DNA of 64,000 nt, taken from Imbricaverruca yamaguchii (Eukaryota; Arthropoda; Thecostraca; Neoverrucidae). The notes under the pieces were generated by a model. It searched no databases, was not told the origin of the DNA, and saw only the letters and a program-made list of their open reading frames with translations. The translations under genes and the position numbers were made by a program. Positions 35,938-47,980 of the stretch are shown one piece after another. The DNA lies in assembly GCA_034440575.1 (NCBI GenBank), contig JAOTOL010001448.1:590001-654000 (forward strand). Reading direction: 5' to 3'. How positions within the stretch are numbered: position 1 is the first letter of the stretch; every line of letters begins with the position of its first letter.

Positions 35938-36262
35938 ATGTTTGATTTGAACAGAAATTATGCAATTAGAGGTCATAAATTCAAAATTAAAGTTAACCAC
36001 AGCAGAACAAGGTTAAGGGAGACTTTCTTCACCAACAGGGTAGTAGAACACTGGAACCAGCTGCCAGAAAACATTGTCAGTAGCAGCACATTGAACATTT
36101 TTAAAAACAGCATAGACAATCATTATAAGAATAGAGGGCTTGCTTTTCAGTATTACAGGGAGGGCTGATTGACAGATTTGGTGGGCAACTGGTTCAGTGT
36201 ACAGAGTGCAACCAAGAAGGGCCCTTGTGGCTCATAGTTGCACTAATATTTTATGTCTTTAT
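35938..36262 (+). mobile_element. LINE 3' end: ORF2 C-terminal tail and 3' UTR (CR1/L2-like)
   Basis: Open frame 35938-36168 encodes RETFFTNRVVEHWNQLPENI followed by STLNIFKNSIDNHY. The 'FFxxRVVxxWNxLP...FKxxLD' pattern is the usual C-terminal end of CR1/L2-group reverse-transcriptase ORFs. It is 5'-truncated, as expected for LINEs. A second, decayed copy lies at 690-955. The 3' UTR includes 'gggcccttgtggctcatag'. Confidence 0.8.
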
Positions 36263-36399
36263 GTCGGCGTGACACAACACAACGGCGTGAGTGATGGCGC
36301 GAGCGCTGTCCATTCGCGCCAAGATAGCGATCACACGTGAATATCGTCCGCCACTCCCTGTCTCACGTCCCTCGTCTTCAACGCCTGGTCACACGTCCC

Positions 36400-36655
36400 T
36401 GAGGGTCTGTTGACATCGCCAGTCGTCCCCGGCCTCAGGTCACACGTCCCTGACCTGAGGTCACATGTCCCTTACCTGAGGGTAGCACGTCCCTGACGTA
36501 AGTCTTCCCCGGTCCCAGGTCGCACGTCCCTGACCTGAGGTCACATGTCCCTTACCTGAGGTCACACGTCCCTGACCTGAGGTCACATGTCCTGACCTGA
36601 GGTATGTCCCTGGCCTGAGGTCACACGTCCCTGACCTGAGGTCACACGTCCCCGA
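36400..36655. repeat. ~21-bp repeat (cctgaggtcacacgtccctga)
   Basis: About eleven imperfect units. The array ends about 17 bp from the TBRG1 stop codon, so it occupies that gene's 3' UTR or immediate downstream region. Confidence 0.85.
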
Positions 36656-36671
36656 CAGCCGGCCGGCGCCG

Positions 36672-38679
36672 TCAGCCGAACTCGGCGCGCTCGAGCCGGT
36701 CGCGCAGCGCGAGCGCGTCCAGGCCGGGCTCGGCCTCGACGGGCGGCGGCGCGGCGCCGCCGGCGGGCGCGCCGGGCGCCGGCCGGTAGGCGGCGCAGCG
36801 GTCGGCGCCGGCCAGCGTCTGCAGCACGGCCAGCACGGCCGGGTGCGACAGGCCGAAGAAGGCGTCGCCGCGCACGCAGTCGGCGGGCGGGCGGCGGCCG
36901 CGCGCCGCCGCCACCCGGCGCAGCAGCTGGTCGTGGCACTCGTCGGCCGACCGGCCGCGCACTGACAGGCCGCCGGCCGGCTCGCACGCGCTCAGCGAGA
37001 AGAGCGGCCGCGCGCCGCCGTCCTCGACGGCGCACCGGTACCGGCACAGCTGCGCCGGCGCCGCGTGCGACGCGAACCGGCGCAGCGCGCTGAAGCCGAC
37101 CGGGTAGAGGCGGTCGGCGGTGTGGTAGGCAGGCCGGTCGGGCAGCAGGCGGCCGGCGCTCTGCAGCGTGAGCCCGCCCAGCTGCAGGGGGAGACGGACG
37201 CCGCCGGCCGCGTCCAGGGGCGCGGCCGGCGCCAGCGCGCCGGGGCCCGCGTCGGGGGCGGCGGCGGATAACGGTCTGCTGATTGTTGGGTCTCGAGGAG
37301 CAGCGGTCACCGGTCTGCTGATTGTTGAGTCTCGAGGAACAGCGGTCACCGGTCTGCCGGCGGTTGAGTCTCGAGGAGCGACGGTCACCGGTCTCCCGAC
37401 GGTTGGGTCTCGAGGAGCAGCGGCCACCGGTCTGCTGATGGTTGGGTCTCGAGCATTGGCCAGCGCTGGTCTGCCGACAGTTGAGTCTCGAGGAGCAGCG
37501 GTCACCGGTCTGCTGATTGTTGAGTCTCGAGGAACAGCGGTCACCGGTCTGCCGGCGGTTGAGTCTCGAGGAGCGGCGGTCACCGGTCTGCCGACGGTTG
37601 GGTCTCGAGGAGCAGCGGTCACCGGTCTGCTGATTGTTAGGTCTCGAGGAGCAGCGGTCACCGGTCTGCTGATTGTTGAGTCTCGAGGAGCGGCGGTTAC
37701 CGGCCTGCCGACGGTTGGGTCTCGAGGAGCAGCGGTCACCGGTCTGCTGATTGTTGGGTCTCGAGGAGCAGCGGTCACCGGTCTGCCGACGGTTGAGTCT
37801 CGAGGAGCAGCGGTCACCGGTCTCCCGACGGTTGGGTCTCGAGGAGCAGCGGTCATCGGTTTGCCGACGGCCGGGTCCAGGACAGCGACGGGTACCGGTT
37901 TGCTGACTGTAGCCGCCGCCGCCATAGGCGCCACCAGGCGGCCCGTGATGACGCACTTGCGACCCGAGCCGACCTTGGAAGCAGTCGGCCGCACAGAGCC
38001 GGCGCCCACCGCTGCCGCTTGGGGCGCTAGTGTCCGCACACTGTTGCACTTGCCAGCGACCGCGCCAGGAGCAATCGATCGGGACGCCGCAGTTCCGGAC
38101 GTCGCCGCTTGGAGCGCTGGCAGGCGGCCGGCACTGGTCCCTGCTGCAGCCGCCAGAGGCGCTGTCGTGCGAGCCAGGCTCGGACTCCCAGCAGCCATCA
38201 CCGGCTCGGTCACCCGATTGGCATTCATTTTACCAGTAACCGCCAGCGAAGCCAGTGGTCTGGCCGTGTTAGTTCTACCGGTCGCCGCTAGCGGCGCTGT
38301 CGGGCGGGTGGCGGCGGCGACAGGCGTCACCGCCTGGAGCGCCGAGGGGCCACCGGCACTGCTACTGACCGTCCTACCCGCCACCATCGGCGCGGCCGGC
38401 GGCTGGCCGGCGATAGTTCCGACCGCGGCCGCCAGGAGCGGCGGCGTGGCCGGCAGCGCGGCCGGCCGCGCCGCGCCGGTTCCGGCGGCGCCCGCCAGAG
38501 GCGCCGCGGCGCCGGCGTCGGGGTCGGCGCTCAGCTGCTCCAGCTGCATCAGCTTCTGCAGCAGGAAGCGGCGCTCCTCCTGGGCGCGCAGCACGTCGCG
38601 CTGCGCGCCCGCCACCTCGTCGCAGAGCGCGCCGTTCTCGTAGGCGAGCGAGCGCGCCAGCTGACGCAGCCGCATGTAT
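36672..38679 (-). CDS. TBRG1: TBRG1 exon 2
   Basis: Open for 668 codons after the split codon. It begins YMRLRQLARSLAYENGALCD and EERRFLLQKLMQLEQL, carries the coding minisatellite at 37265-37885, then FYRN and FYRC, and ends ERAEFG before TGA at 36674-36672. The acceptor is 'cccgtccgcag' on the minus strand. High GC3 opens frames on the opposite strand too; these are shadows. Confidence 0.92.
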
Positions 38680-40332
38680 CTGCGGACGGGGACAGGGGTG
38701 AGTGGTGCTCCGAGCCAGAGTGGGGCCGTCGAGGAGGCGCGAGGCCATCGCCGAGGCGCGAGGTCATGGCATGGGAGCGCATCCGAGTGGAACATCGCGT
38801 CCAGTGGCAACTGACAGCGGCACGTCCAGTGGCAACTGACAGCGGCACGTCCAGTGGCAACTGACAGCGGCACGTCCAGTGGCAACTGACAGCGGCACGT
38901 CCAGTGGCAACTGACAGCGGCACGTCCAGTGGCAACTGACAGCGGCACGTCCAGTGGCAACTGACAGCAGCACGTCCAGTGGCAACTGACAGCAGCACGT
39001 CCAGTGGCAACTGACAGCGGCACGTCCAGTGGCAACTGTCAGCGGCACGTCCAGTGGCACTCCAGTGGCAACAGCAGGCACGTCCAGTGGCAACTGACAG
39101 CGGCACGTCCAGTGGCAACTGACAGCGGCACGTCCAGTGGCAACGCGGCACGTCCAGTGGCAGCGGCACGTCAGCGGCACGTCCAGTGGCAACTGTCAGC
39201 GGCACGTCCAGTGGCAACTGACAGCGGCACGCCCAGTGGCACGTCCAGTGGCATGTCCAGTGGCAACTGACAGCGGCACGTCCAGTGGCAACTGACAGCA
39301 GCACGTCCAGTGGCAACTGACAGCGGCACGTCCAGTGGCATGTCCAGTGGCAACTGACAGCGGCACGTCCAGTGGCAACTGTCAGCGAGTGGCAACTGAC
39401 AGCAGCACGAGCAGTGGCAACTGACAGCGGCACGTCCAGTGGCAACTGACAGCGGCACGTCCAGTGGCAACTACTGACGTCCAGTGGCAACTAAAACTGA
39501 CAGTGGCACGTCAGCGGCACGTCCAGTGACTCAGTGGCAACTGACAGCGGCACGTCCAGTGGCAACTGACAGCGGCACGTCCAGTGGCAACTGACAGCGG
39601 CACGTCCAGTGGCAACTGACAGCGGCACGTCCAGTGGCAACTGACAGCGGCACGTCCAGTGGCAACTGACAGCGGCACGTCCAGTGGACATGGCACTCAG
39701 CGGCACGTCCAGTGGCAACTGACAGCGGCACGTCCAGTGGCAACTGACAGCGGCACGTCCAGTGGCAACTGACAGCGGCACGTCCAGTGGCAACTGCCAC
39801 CAAGTGACAAGTGTCACTAAGTGGCAAAATCCCGATGAATTTGCGATCTGAACCTCCCCGCGCTTCAACCTTTTTTTGTCAAACGATCGCCTTTGGCTAA
39901 AAAAAATGAGGCAGAGATGGGGTACAGGCGATGCGTCCGAGATGGGGTGAACGACGCTTGCGCTTTTTGTGGCATCATTATCACCAAGAGCACGGGCGGG
40001 CTACGCCCAAATGCTCCGCTAAATACGTCACTGCTTCCTCTCCTCCCTCCTCCACCCCCACCACGTTCCGCCGAACAGGCAGCTGTCATCCTCCATTGGC
40101 AAGCCATACCCATGCTTAGCTCTGCTATGTGCGTGCAACATCTCTCCAAGACATAACGGAATCACAAAACAGGAAAACCACCCGACACAATTTCTCCGCA
40201 CCGGACCACTCACTTGGCCCTGGGGCTCGAGTCGAGGTCGCGACACTTGAGCACCTTCGGCTGCGACTTGCTTTTCTTCCGCTTGGGGGCACTGTGTGTG
40301 GTGGCCTTTCCGTCTCGACATGGAGGCGTCAT
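36672..40332 (-). CDS. TBRG1: TBRG1-like FYRN/FYRC protein, two exons
   Basis: Homologue of transforming growth factor beta regulator 1 (NIAM), a nuclear growth-inhibitory protein in vertebrates. Exon 1 is 40332-40214 and exon 2 is 38679-36672 including the stop; the splice ('gccaa|gtgagt' and 'cgtccgcag|a') restores a lysine codon, giving 708 residues. Residues 1-39 are basic (PKRKKSKSQPKVLKCRD). About 40-88 match the family's KYLRLRK...ICDEIA...EERRYLL coiled segment. About 90-535 are Ala/Thr/Pro-rich with a 13-residue repeat. From about 536 come FYRN (LPLQLGGLTLQSAGRLLPDR...LYPVGF) and FYRC (CHDQLLRRVA...AFFGLSHPAV). Human TBRG1 is about 411 residues, so the linker is strongly enlarged. 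Confidence 0.93.
37265..37885 (-). repeat. TBRG1: in-frame coding minisatellite, 39-bp unit
   Basis: About 16 units of 39 bp within TBRG1 exon 2. Each encodes a 13-residue repeat of the type RPVTAAPRDPTIS or RPVTAAPRDSTVG. The unit length keeps the frame and no stop occurs, so it is translated if the exon is. It lies between the coiled segment and FYRN, in a linker that is likely disordered. Confidence 0.92.
38790..39805. repeat. 25-bp minisatellite in TBRG1 intron 1
   Basis: About 38 units with core 'cagcggcacgtccagtggca' plus actga; most units are identical, with some truncated ones. It starts about 110 bp upstream of the exon 2 acceptor in gene direction. The long minus-strand frame that crosses from the exon into it is not coding, since exon 2 is defined by the acceptor at 38680-38681. 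Confidence 0.95.
40214..40332 (-). CDS. TBRG1: TBRG1 exon 1
   Basis: Starts at ATG 40332-40330 and encodes MTPPCRDGKATTHSAPKRKK followed by SKSQPKVLKCRDLDSSPRA; it ends with two bases of a lysine codon at 'gccaa|gtgagt'. The frame is open further upstream without a better start, so an earlier in-frame ATG is possible, but the basic nuclear-localisation-like start fits the family. Confidence 0.8.
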
Positions 40333-40454
40333 GACAGCAGCCGCAGCTACCTGACGTCGACAGACAATAAACATTATAGTTTCAGACGACAGCACAGCTG
40401 CTGTGCCCGCAGCACAGCTCCCAGCACCAGCTCCCAGCGCCACCTGACAACGAC

Positions 40455-40505
40455 CAGTCTGTTTGTTTATTGGGGTTAAGGGGCGCATCAACTGCAGCGC
40501 CCATA
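40455..40505 (-). repeat. dispersed motif, family 3 (gcagttgatgcgcccc)
   Basis: Reverse complement of a motif 'gcagtYgatgcgccc..aa.ccccaataa' also found at about 1125-1180, 51715-51765, 54205-54255, 57770-57815 and 62085-62145. It probably is the conserved end of a third short interspersed element whose other end I could not define. Confidence 0.6.
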
Positions 40506-40725
40506 ACTTAGTTATCCAAAAAGTTATCCAAGCAAGAACTAGACGAGACGTCCTATTGTACAATACATCATCGAACCCATTACGATCAAGATGCACGGTA
40601 GAACCATAACGATTTCACCGCCTACCAAACGTCTTAATGAGGCACATATATTACAGAACATTTTATTTCTGAGAGGAAGCAGAATAGCTGTTCTGATTGG
40701 ACGAATGGTGACTCGTCACCTTGGT

Positions 40726-40770
40726 TGGTTATTGGTTTTACGACACATAGACCGTTGAGTCATGTAGTGT
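40726..40770 (-). mobile_element. SINE family 1, left part of a split copy
   Basis: Minus-strand 3' part ('attggttttacgacacata' to 'gagtcatgtag') of a family 1 SINE whose remainder is at 41240-41358. The two pieces are separated by the TIR element at 40771-41239. Confidence 0.9.
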
Positions 40771-41239
40771 CGGTGTTAAATTATTCGTAAAATAGAGTGG
40801 AATTACCACTTTCTGAACGCTCAAACGACATCCGGTTCCAAGAAGTATCGACATCCTGCTTCTTGATGCGTGCTTATGAAATCTTCGCGTCTCCTTTCTA
40901 ACATTTTCTCGTTTGTTAAGTGCCATGGTCATGCTCTCGATAAGGGATGGCGGTACACGAATATTCTGCAATGCAATTTTAGGTAAATGGAGCATTCATA
41001 ATGTGATATGACATACATCGCCAGTGCATAGATTAATTTTGTTCTCGCTATCCCGAATATAGCTCTTCCTAACATTTGAATATCAAGACAACTGATGAAG
41101 GTACAAACATTGGTTCAAATTTAAGTCTGAAAGACATCAGAGACACTTGAAATGACATTAATTCCATGACAAACTTTGACATCCTACTGTGCCCGTTTCG
41201 ACATCTCACACCTAACGAAAAACCAACATTTCAACACTG
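40771..41239. mobile_element. non-autonomous hAT-like TIR element, 469 bp, nested in a SINE
   Basis: The ends 'cggtgttaaat' and 'atttcaacactg' are imperfect terminal inverted repeats of the form CRGTGTTRAAAT. The 8-bp flanks TGTAGTGT (40763-40770) and TGTAGCGT (41240-41247) are a target-site duplication with one mismatch, and the SINE is continuous once the element is removed. A shorter copy with a perfect 8-bp duplication lies at 57487-57744. No transposase frame is present. Eight-bp duplications and CA(R)GTGTT ends fit the hAT superfamily. Confidence 0.85.
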
Positions 41240-41358
41240 TGTAGCGTCGCCAATCTCTCACGCCGATTGGTCGCGGGCGAAGAGTAGCGCCAGGTGAGAC
41301 TCGAACCCACAACCTTTCGATTGTGAGACGAGCAGCTTACCCCTAGGCTACTCGTCCC
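41240..41358 (-). mobile_element. SINE family 1, right (head) part of the split copy
   Basis: Carries the inverted hairpin 'ccaatctctcacgccgattgg', the inverted B box 'gagactcgaaccc' and the head ending 'ctactcgtcccc'. Confidence 0.9.
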
Positions 41359-44300
41359 CAGGTGACTCGTCACCCAGTAGTTCCGTAACGATACTGAAGT
41401 GTGTTCAAAGTGATGTAGCTCATGGGCAAGAAGGGAACATGCAACCAATATGTGTTGAACTGACAGTGTGGCATGGCACCTTTGGCACAGTGGCCTTTGG
41501 TTTGTATACAACAGAATACAAATTAACTGCCAATGGGGGCAGTCTTCACCTACATATAAAATCGCTGGCATAACACCGGCGCCGGTCGCAACACAAGTGG
41601 TTAAATACATAATTATGAGCAATGCAATATGAAATAAAAGTGAGACACAATAGCACAATATGAGGTCAAATCATCCCAAGTCTAAAAATTGAGTGATATG
41701 CAGACATCAAGCATCATCACCACACCAACTCCTTATCGACATGAGTGTTAGTGGCTCACAATTTTACATTTGATTGATTGGATATTTGGGTTCAATGGTG
41801 AATCAGCTGCTGGTGGAATGTAGTGCCCCAATGTGCAACTTTCAAAACACAACACTTGACATGTGCATCCATTTCTAGAAGGGATAAATAAGCTATGTCA
41901 AACTTGTTTCCAAATATAAATGGATACATTTCACCAATCTCAACTATCTACAAATTGTCACCAAACACAAATCTGAGTATGAAGTTCTGTAGAAGTAATG
42001 GCTTTGTTTCTCCTGGAAGATGGAGTAAAACAACAGATTCAGTGTTCCATCACCACCATTGTTGTATGTAAGCTGAAGCCAAGGAAAAACATGACTTTAC
42101 AAAGCTAAGCCCAAAGCTGGATTCATTCCCATATCTGAGACAAATTATAACAAATGTAATGCAACACAAACTCTTTGACATAGAATGTGTGATGTACAAA
42201 CTTTGGCTGCATATCTTGTGCAACACCACCCTAGGCTTACCATTATTTTCATCACCAGCTACCCCTGGTTAAGGACAGAAAGGTGATGCAGGATGCTTCT
42301 AAGGATTAATCTCAAGAACTTTTTGTCCAGCTACTTAAGCCACCAACCAAGATAGAACTGTGGTAGCCCACTGTGTGTGATTGAGAAAAGAGGGAGTCCA
42401 AAGTGGACATACTCACATGGGATCTGGGAACAAGTCTAAAGATGACCTGCATTAATCTAAGAGTGATTGGGCCAAGAAAATATTGCTTACAGGCTGGCTG
42501 ATGCAACTACTTCCAGCAGTCACTCTTGTACCACACTGAAACTGGGAAAATTAGCCCAAAACAAAGCAAGGTGAAACCAAAAAGACACTGTTCATGTGCA
42601 TGTGCTTTTGCATGTATATATCATGGATAATGGCTATTCATAAGTGATTTTCTATGACATTCATTGGTTGTTGGTATCATGGTGTTGATGTTTGGGTTGC
42701 AGATAGGTTGTGATATATAGATACTTTGAAACAGTGTATATATGGCATTGATTAGGTTGCATTGATCCACATGTGTTACATGATATTGAACAAGTAGGAC
42801 TTGGTATGCTGGGGCAGATAAGTAGGCAAGACATTGGTAGGCAGCTTTCCTTAGACTTTAGGACATAGTATTGGTTAGGATGTTAAGTACATAAGTAATA
42901 TGTTCAATGGGGGACTCCCCACATCAGCAGGCAGCCTATTCATTGAGCAACCACTTGACTGAATATCTGCTGTTGCTTAACTGTTCTACAACCAAACTGT
43001 CCCACACATATCCTAACCTGAATTGATGATATTATACAATGATACAGATGTTCCATATATTATAAATTACTCTAAATAGAAGGACATTATTCAAATTGAC
43101 CTGATCTAGTCCTTTAAAGATTTGATACATTTCAATCATATTGCTCCTTAATATCCTGTGCTTGAGCAGGTACACATTATATGCAGTACATTTACAAATG
43201 TAAAGCTCACTTATAACCTGGATGAAAAATAGCAAGTGGTACTTCATGCTAAAATAAACAAAATATTGTCACAACAATTGTCGTAATGTGTGGGTCTCCA
43301 CTTAGATATCAGAATTTCAGGACACTGGACAAATGTTAAGTAAAGAGCAATGCCCCTGAATATGCAACATTCTAGATCAGCTAAGCTCAGAAATATTCAT
43401 GGGTTATCCCATGGTTGAACATGTGCTTTCAGATTCTGGATGTGAAGAGGAAAACTTGTGGGCAGCCAAATATGGGCAGCCAATTCAAGATGTTACATTG
43501 AAACATGTGACATTAAAAGCTCATTTTATACTTTCTAATGAACCTTAATAGCCACTGCACATGGAGGGCATGTATTGTGAAATAAATAAATAAGCATCCT
43601 CTCTCACATATGTAGGTACCTAGCAGTTCACTGTCAAACAGTTGATTCAATTTCCAAATGGGAAAAACTGAAGGATAATTTGCTCAAGAAGATGTTCTTG
43701 ATGCCAAAATATCCAGGAACAGCCCATTTTTCAACATTGGAAATCCTTTACATCAACATTGACATGCTGTGTCTTCCTTCTTGCATTCTGTTGTACCTTT
43801 ATATTCTTATTTTTTTCCGATGTGTTCCTACCTGACTCCTTTTCAGGTCCGGTGCTGTTAATTAACCTCCGCCGGGTACTAAATTAACATTTTGAAGGAA
43901 TTAAAAAATATCGAAGGCTACCTAGTAGGCACTTATCTTTGCATGCATTGTCAACCAAATAAATGACTATGCATACCAGTTTCAGATGGTTGTTGGCCAG
44001 AATACTGTTAAGCTTCTCAAGCAATGCCTTCGTTTCAACGTAGTTAATTATATGCCACAAAAATACGCCGGACAACAATCTAGAGCGTAGTGAACAGCAC
44101 CATTGAAGAAAAAAGTGTGCGCCGGTCTAGGCGCGGGTGCGTCATGAATGCCTTAAAAAATGATAAAATTTTACCTTCATTTTTTTCCCGGTTGTTACAA
44201 AGGATCATTTTATAATATGAATTCCATATGTCTGGGAAAACCGTAGTAAGACATGTTTCCTGACATATATACGATGAATTATTCATTTGGATAAATCACT

Positions 44301-47070
44301 TTCCTCATCGGCCTTGTGGTCAGAGAGGTCAAATGTCGCTCATTAACCTTTATATACAGAGGTCAATATTGTCACTTGTTTGACGAAAATAGCCCAGCTT
44401 GTATTTAATGGGTGCATAAACGACGCAGAGGAGACATAAAGTGTTGTAATTAGTCCAATACCGCGTTGTACTGCGACTTGTTTTCTAGTGATATGAGATC
44501 TGCAGTCTGATGATATATTTCTATTTTTAAAGACGCTTGGACGGCTTATTGTATTCACTTGTTCACGTGTACCATGTAAGTCAATGCTGGGGTACAATAA
44601 TTTTGGTAAATTTGTGCATTAAAGTGTTTGATATATTCTTGGAGTTTAGGTTAGTTTATTTTTTAAAGTTGGGAATTTTATCTAAAAGAATGCATCCACA
44701 AAAATCAAACAAAATTTAATTTCCACAGAAAATGAGTGGTCCCCCCATCTTAGCTACCTTCATAAACACGATATTCTGAAGAAAATCCCCCCCCCAAAAA
44801 AAAAAAAACTGATGCTGTAACTTTACAAGTTTTCTTAACACTGCTCTTGGAAGCCTAAAAATGGTGCCTCAGACTTCACATCCTAGGTACACAAGGAATC
44901 TGTAGAACTATGCAATCAGACCTTTATATTTACATAGAGAAAGGTTCATCCTTTATGAATACCACCATCTTTGTGTTATTTATGCACAGGATGTGACACA
45001 GGAGACATCCCAAGGCAGGTGTTCAGGAAACAGAAATTGTTCAATACCCCCTGCTTCCACTACCTACCTGAACCCCAGTCTGCAAAATGTGGCAAGTTTC
45101 AACAAGATATTGTGCATGCAGACCAAAGTTCAGACATGTGTACTCAGACATGTGGAAAGGCCCCAGGCATGCATCAAGGCACATCATGCATCAGCAGCCA
45201 CCAGGAGTGCATCAGGTGGTATGCCTGGTACACTGGAAATGGGTGAAGACCAGTTGTGAATGGGGCTGATCAACAGGTGCACTAAAGCTTAGTATGTCAT
45301 AGCTTAGTCCAGCACTGTGATGGCACTGTCCAAAACCTACCTAAATTAGCAGCACACCTATTAAATAGAGCAACATGAAAAATTTCCCACTGACAGTAAA
45401 TGGATCCTAGTCTTAAAAATGACAATGAGCCTCAGAAAAAAAGTTTTTGAAATCTAGACATCAGGCTGGTATTCAAAAAGACTGAAAAGTTGCCAAAAAC
45501 TCATCATGGGCTATAAATATTATGCATGCCTGAAAATCTACCAAAGCTCCCAGTGCAGGTCACCAACATGACAGCACTTGTTAATTGTCCAAAAGCAGGT
45601 CAGATCAATTTGTGCCTCAAAAGATGCAGCCAGGCACTTAAGCATTGGGCCTGGACCCCTCCCCACACAACAGAAGTACTTGGGACACATGAAACATCTT
45701 ATGACCAAATTTGTTGCAGGGTGGCATCAAAAATCAAACTGGAGCCAGAGAAACCATGCTAGGTCACACAAAAAAGTGTCTGGAAAATGGAACTTGGCAA
45801 AATTTCAAACCAGTGTCTTCAAAAATATATTACCAGAGTTACATCTGAATGAGGTAAAATTCCTGTTATTCCTATGAAATTTTAAATCCCAATAACTTTT
45901 TTTGTTCCAATAAAAATGTGCTTAGCTGTGAAATATGATCATGAAAAAAACTGGAAAATTTGGAAAAAAATTGTGGCTGCCACCAAGTGACCAATATTTG
46001 CAATTATCAATTTTTACCTACTGTACCCCTCATGTAAAATTTATATGTATTTTTTCTTCAGAAGCATTGTTTGGGACACCTGAATTTAAATGCCATTTTC
46101 AAAGAGCATCAATTGGTCTGGGAGGGCAAATTTGCCATCCCTCCCCTGGGAACTTTGAATCTGTAAACCCCTTGGGGTAGCATGCTGAGAAACGATTGCC
46201 ATTGTTATATGCTTCTCTGCTACTCTAGCACCTTTGCACATGGTGGATAAAACATGTAGTTGGATTCATGCTCTATTGGCAGAGCATGTTTGTCCTATCC
46301 TACCAGGCAGGAGATGGCAGAGATCAATGAAAAACGTCAAAGTTGAAAAAAGCATGTTCCCTGCATTCAAATGTGCTACTGCTGTGGACTATATACCTTG
46401 ATTTTCTTCATCAAATATATCTCATGTTGCCATTTTTTTAATCTTGCATGCATTCATCTTGCACCTTGCATGTAAGCTCCCACTGCGTTTTTTGGGGGGG
46501 CACTGACACAAATTTTGTGACTCCTGATGCGAAGTTTTTGGTCGAATTTTGTCAGGGAATTTTGTGCCTCAGTGCTACATTTCAGGACCGCATCCCATTT
46601 TTTTGCCAAGCATGAATTAACGTTGCCTCTATACGAGTTGTCTGGGCCTGACGCGATTTTTCAGGATCTCTTCTATTTTGTTTTAGGAATGTGGATCGAT
46701 TTCTCTGGTCCAATATTTTTTTAAACTCTGGCATGTTTTTTCCGTTTCCCGAAGCGCTTACAGATTTTGGCGCCATTTGCAGGGCTCTAGTGATTTTCAG
46801 GGTTCGGACAGATTTTTCGGAGGCACTGCTTAGTCTTTCGGCCTTTGTTTCATTCTTTCGGAGATCTGGAGCAATTTTTCCGAACCATGGCGCGATTATT
46901 TCGGGCTCGACATCTCTTGGCTGGGGGTTGGGAGGGTAGCAATGTCCCATTTTGCTCGGCAGCCACTTCGGTTCGCGGATGACGTGAGCACGATGAATCA
47001 GTGATTGGTAACTGTCCCTTGTGCAACCACCACTGGTGTTATTTATGCATTTGCCCTAATTTATAGCAGT
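41359..47070. other. intergenic, AT-rich, with CpG-free blocks; no gene recognised
   Basis: Composition drops to clearly AT-rich compared with the rest of the window. No conserved frame was seen. Blocks 41739-43281, 43284-43817 and 44771-46192 contain no CpG at all, whereas 43818-44567 and the sequence after about 46470 do. This is the space between the divergently transcribed TBRG1 and PGS1 genes. Confidence 0.6.
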
Positions 47071-47074
47071 GCTG

Positions 47075-47170
47075 TGAATACCAGGAGTGCCGTCAATTCC
47101 ATGGGAGTGCCGTCGATTCTAGGAGTGCCGTCGATTTCAGGAGTGCCGTGAATTCCAGGGGTGTTGTAGA
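47075..47170. repeat. short ~18-bp repeat (ggagtgccgtcgattc)
   Basis: Five or six units of 'aggagtgccgtcgattcc' type. Confidence 0.8.
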
Positions 47171-47334
47171 TTCCAGGACTCAGTTCGTATCCTCTGAGGC
47201 GAGCATTTGACGTCAGGCAGGCAGGCATCAGGCATGCAGCTGCCACGTCTTGCATACTGGCCTCAACCTTGCTCTGGTGTGGCTGATAAATGGTGCAGAT
47301 TAGTGCAGTGGCTATGTTAAAGCCATAGCCACTG

Positions 47335-47478
47335 CACGTACGGTCCGTACAGGCACTGTCCACCGATACCGTACGGTCCAGACAGGTACTGTCTACCGAT
47401 ACCGTGCGGTCTGGACAGGTACTGTCCACTGATATCGTACGGTCTGGACAGGTACTGTTACCGTACGGTCCGGACAGA
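47335..47478. repeat. ~39-bp repeat (tccgtacggtctggacaggtactg)
   Basis: Four units with core 'gtacggtctggacaggtact', the last truncated. Confidence 0.85.
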
Positions 47479-47815
47479 CATTTTAAAATCCCATAAACTG
47501 TTTTGGCGAGTACATTCTGCACTCCTCAACATATTCCTGTGCCGTAGGGCTGTCGCTACGATTATCCTGGTGTAAATGCGACGTGCGCGTATCGTGTCGA
47601 AATACGTCTTCGTTGCTTTTGTTTTATGGCTTCGCCAAACAACTGTGCAGTCAGACAAGACCATGTGTGGGCGGTGCCTCTCTAAGTGTGCCGCGTGCCC
47701 ACGCACTGAGAAAGCCATGTGTGCTTTCAAGCGAGGGTCGAATTGCCCTGCAGTTGGTGGTACAAGTGTTGCGTGTGTGATTACAGATGTGTGCCGAGCC
47801 GAACTAGGCGGGTCG

Positions 47816-47980
47816 ATGCTGTTCGCGTGGCGCCGGATAGGTCACATGCTGCCGCCGCGGGCACGGCACAAGCACGCGCAGCAGGACGCCGCCATGCCCG
47901 TGCAGGAGGAGCTGGACCTGCTGCTGCACGAGCTGCACCACCACAGTTCGAGTCCCGTGCTGCGCATGTCTGGAGCCCAG
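47816..47980 (+). CDS. PGS1: PGS1 exon 1 (or first recognised exon)
   Basis: Ends 'gagcccag|gtaggt' in phase 0. From ATG 47816 it encodes MLFAWRRIGHMLPPRARHKH, which is rich in Arg and lacks acidic residues, as expected for a mitochondrial targeting signal, then EELDLLLHELHHH and MSGAQ. The frame stays open upstream to 47576, so an earlier start or an upstream exon joined at 'gtgattacag' is possible. Confidence 0.65.

Noticed and set aside
37168..38643. 491-codon + strand frame opposite TBRG1
   Set aside because: GC-rich coding DNA opens the opposite strand; FYRN/FYRC homology is only on the minus strand.
47576..47815. Upstream in-frame extension of PGS1 exon 1
   Set aside because: Open but Cys-rich and unlike PGS1 N-termini; kept only as an uncertainty on the start.
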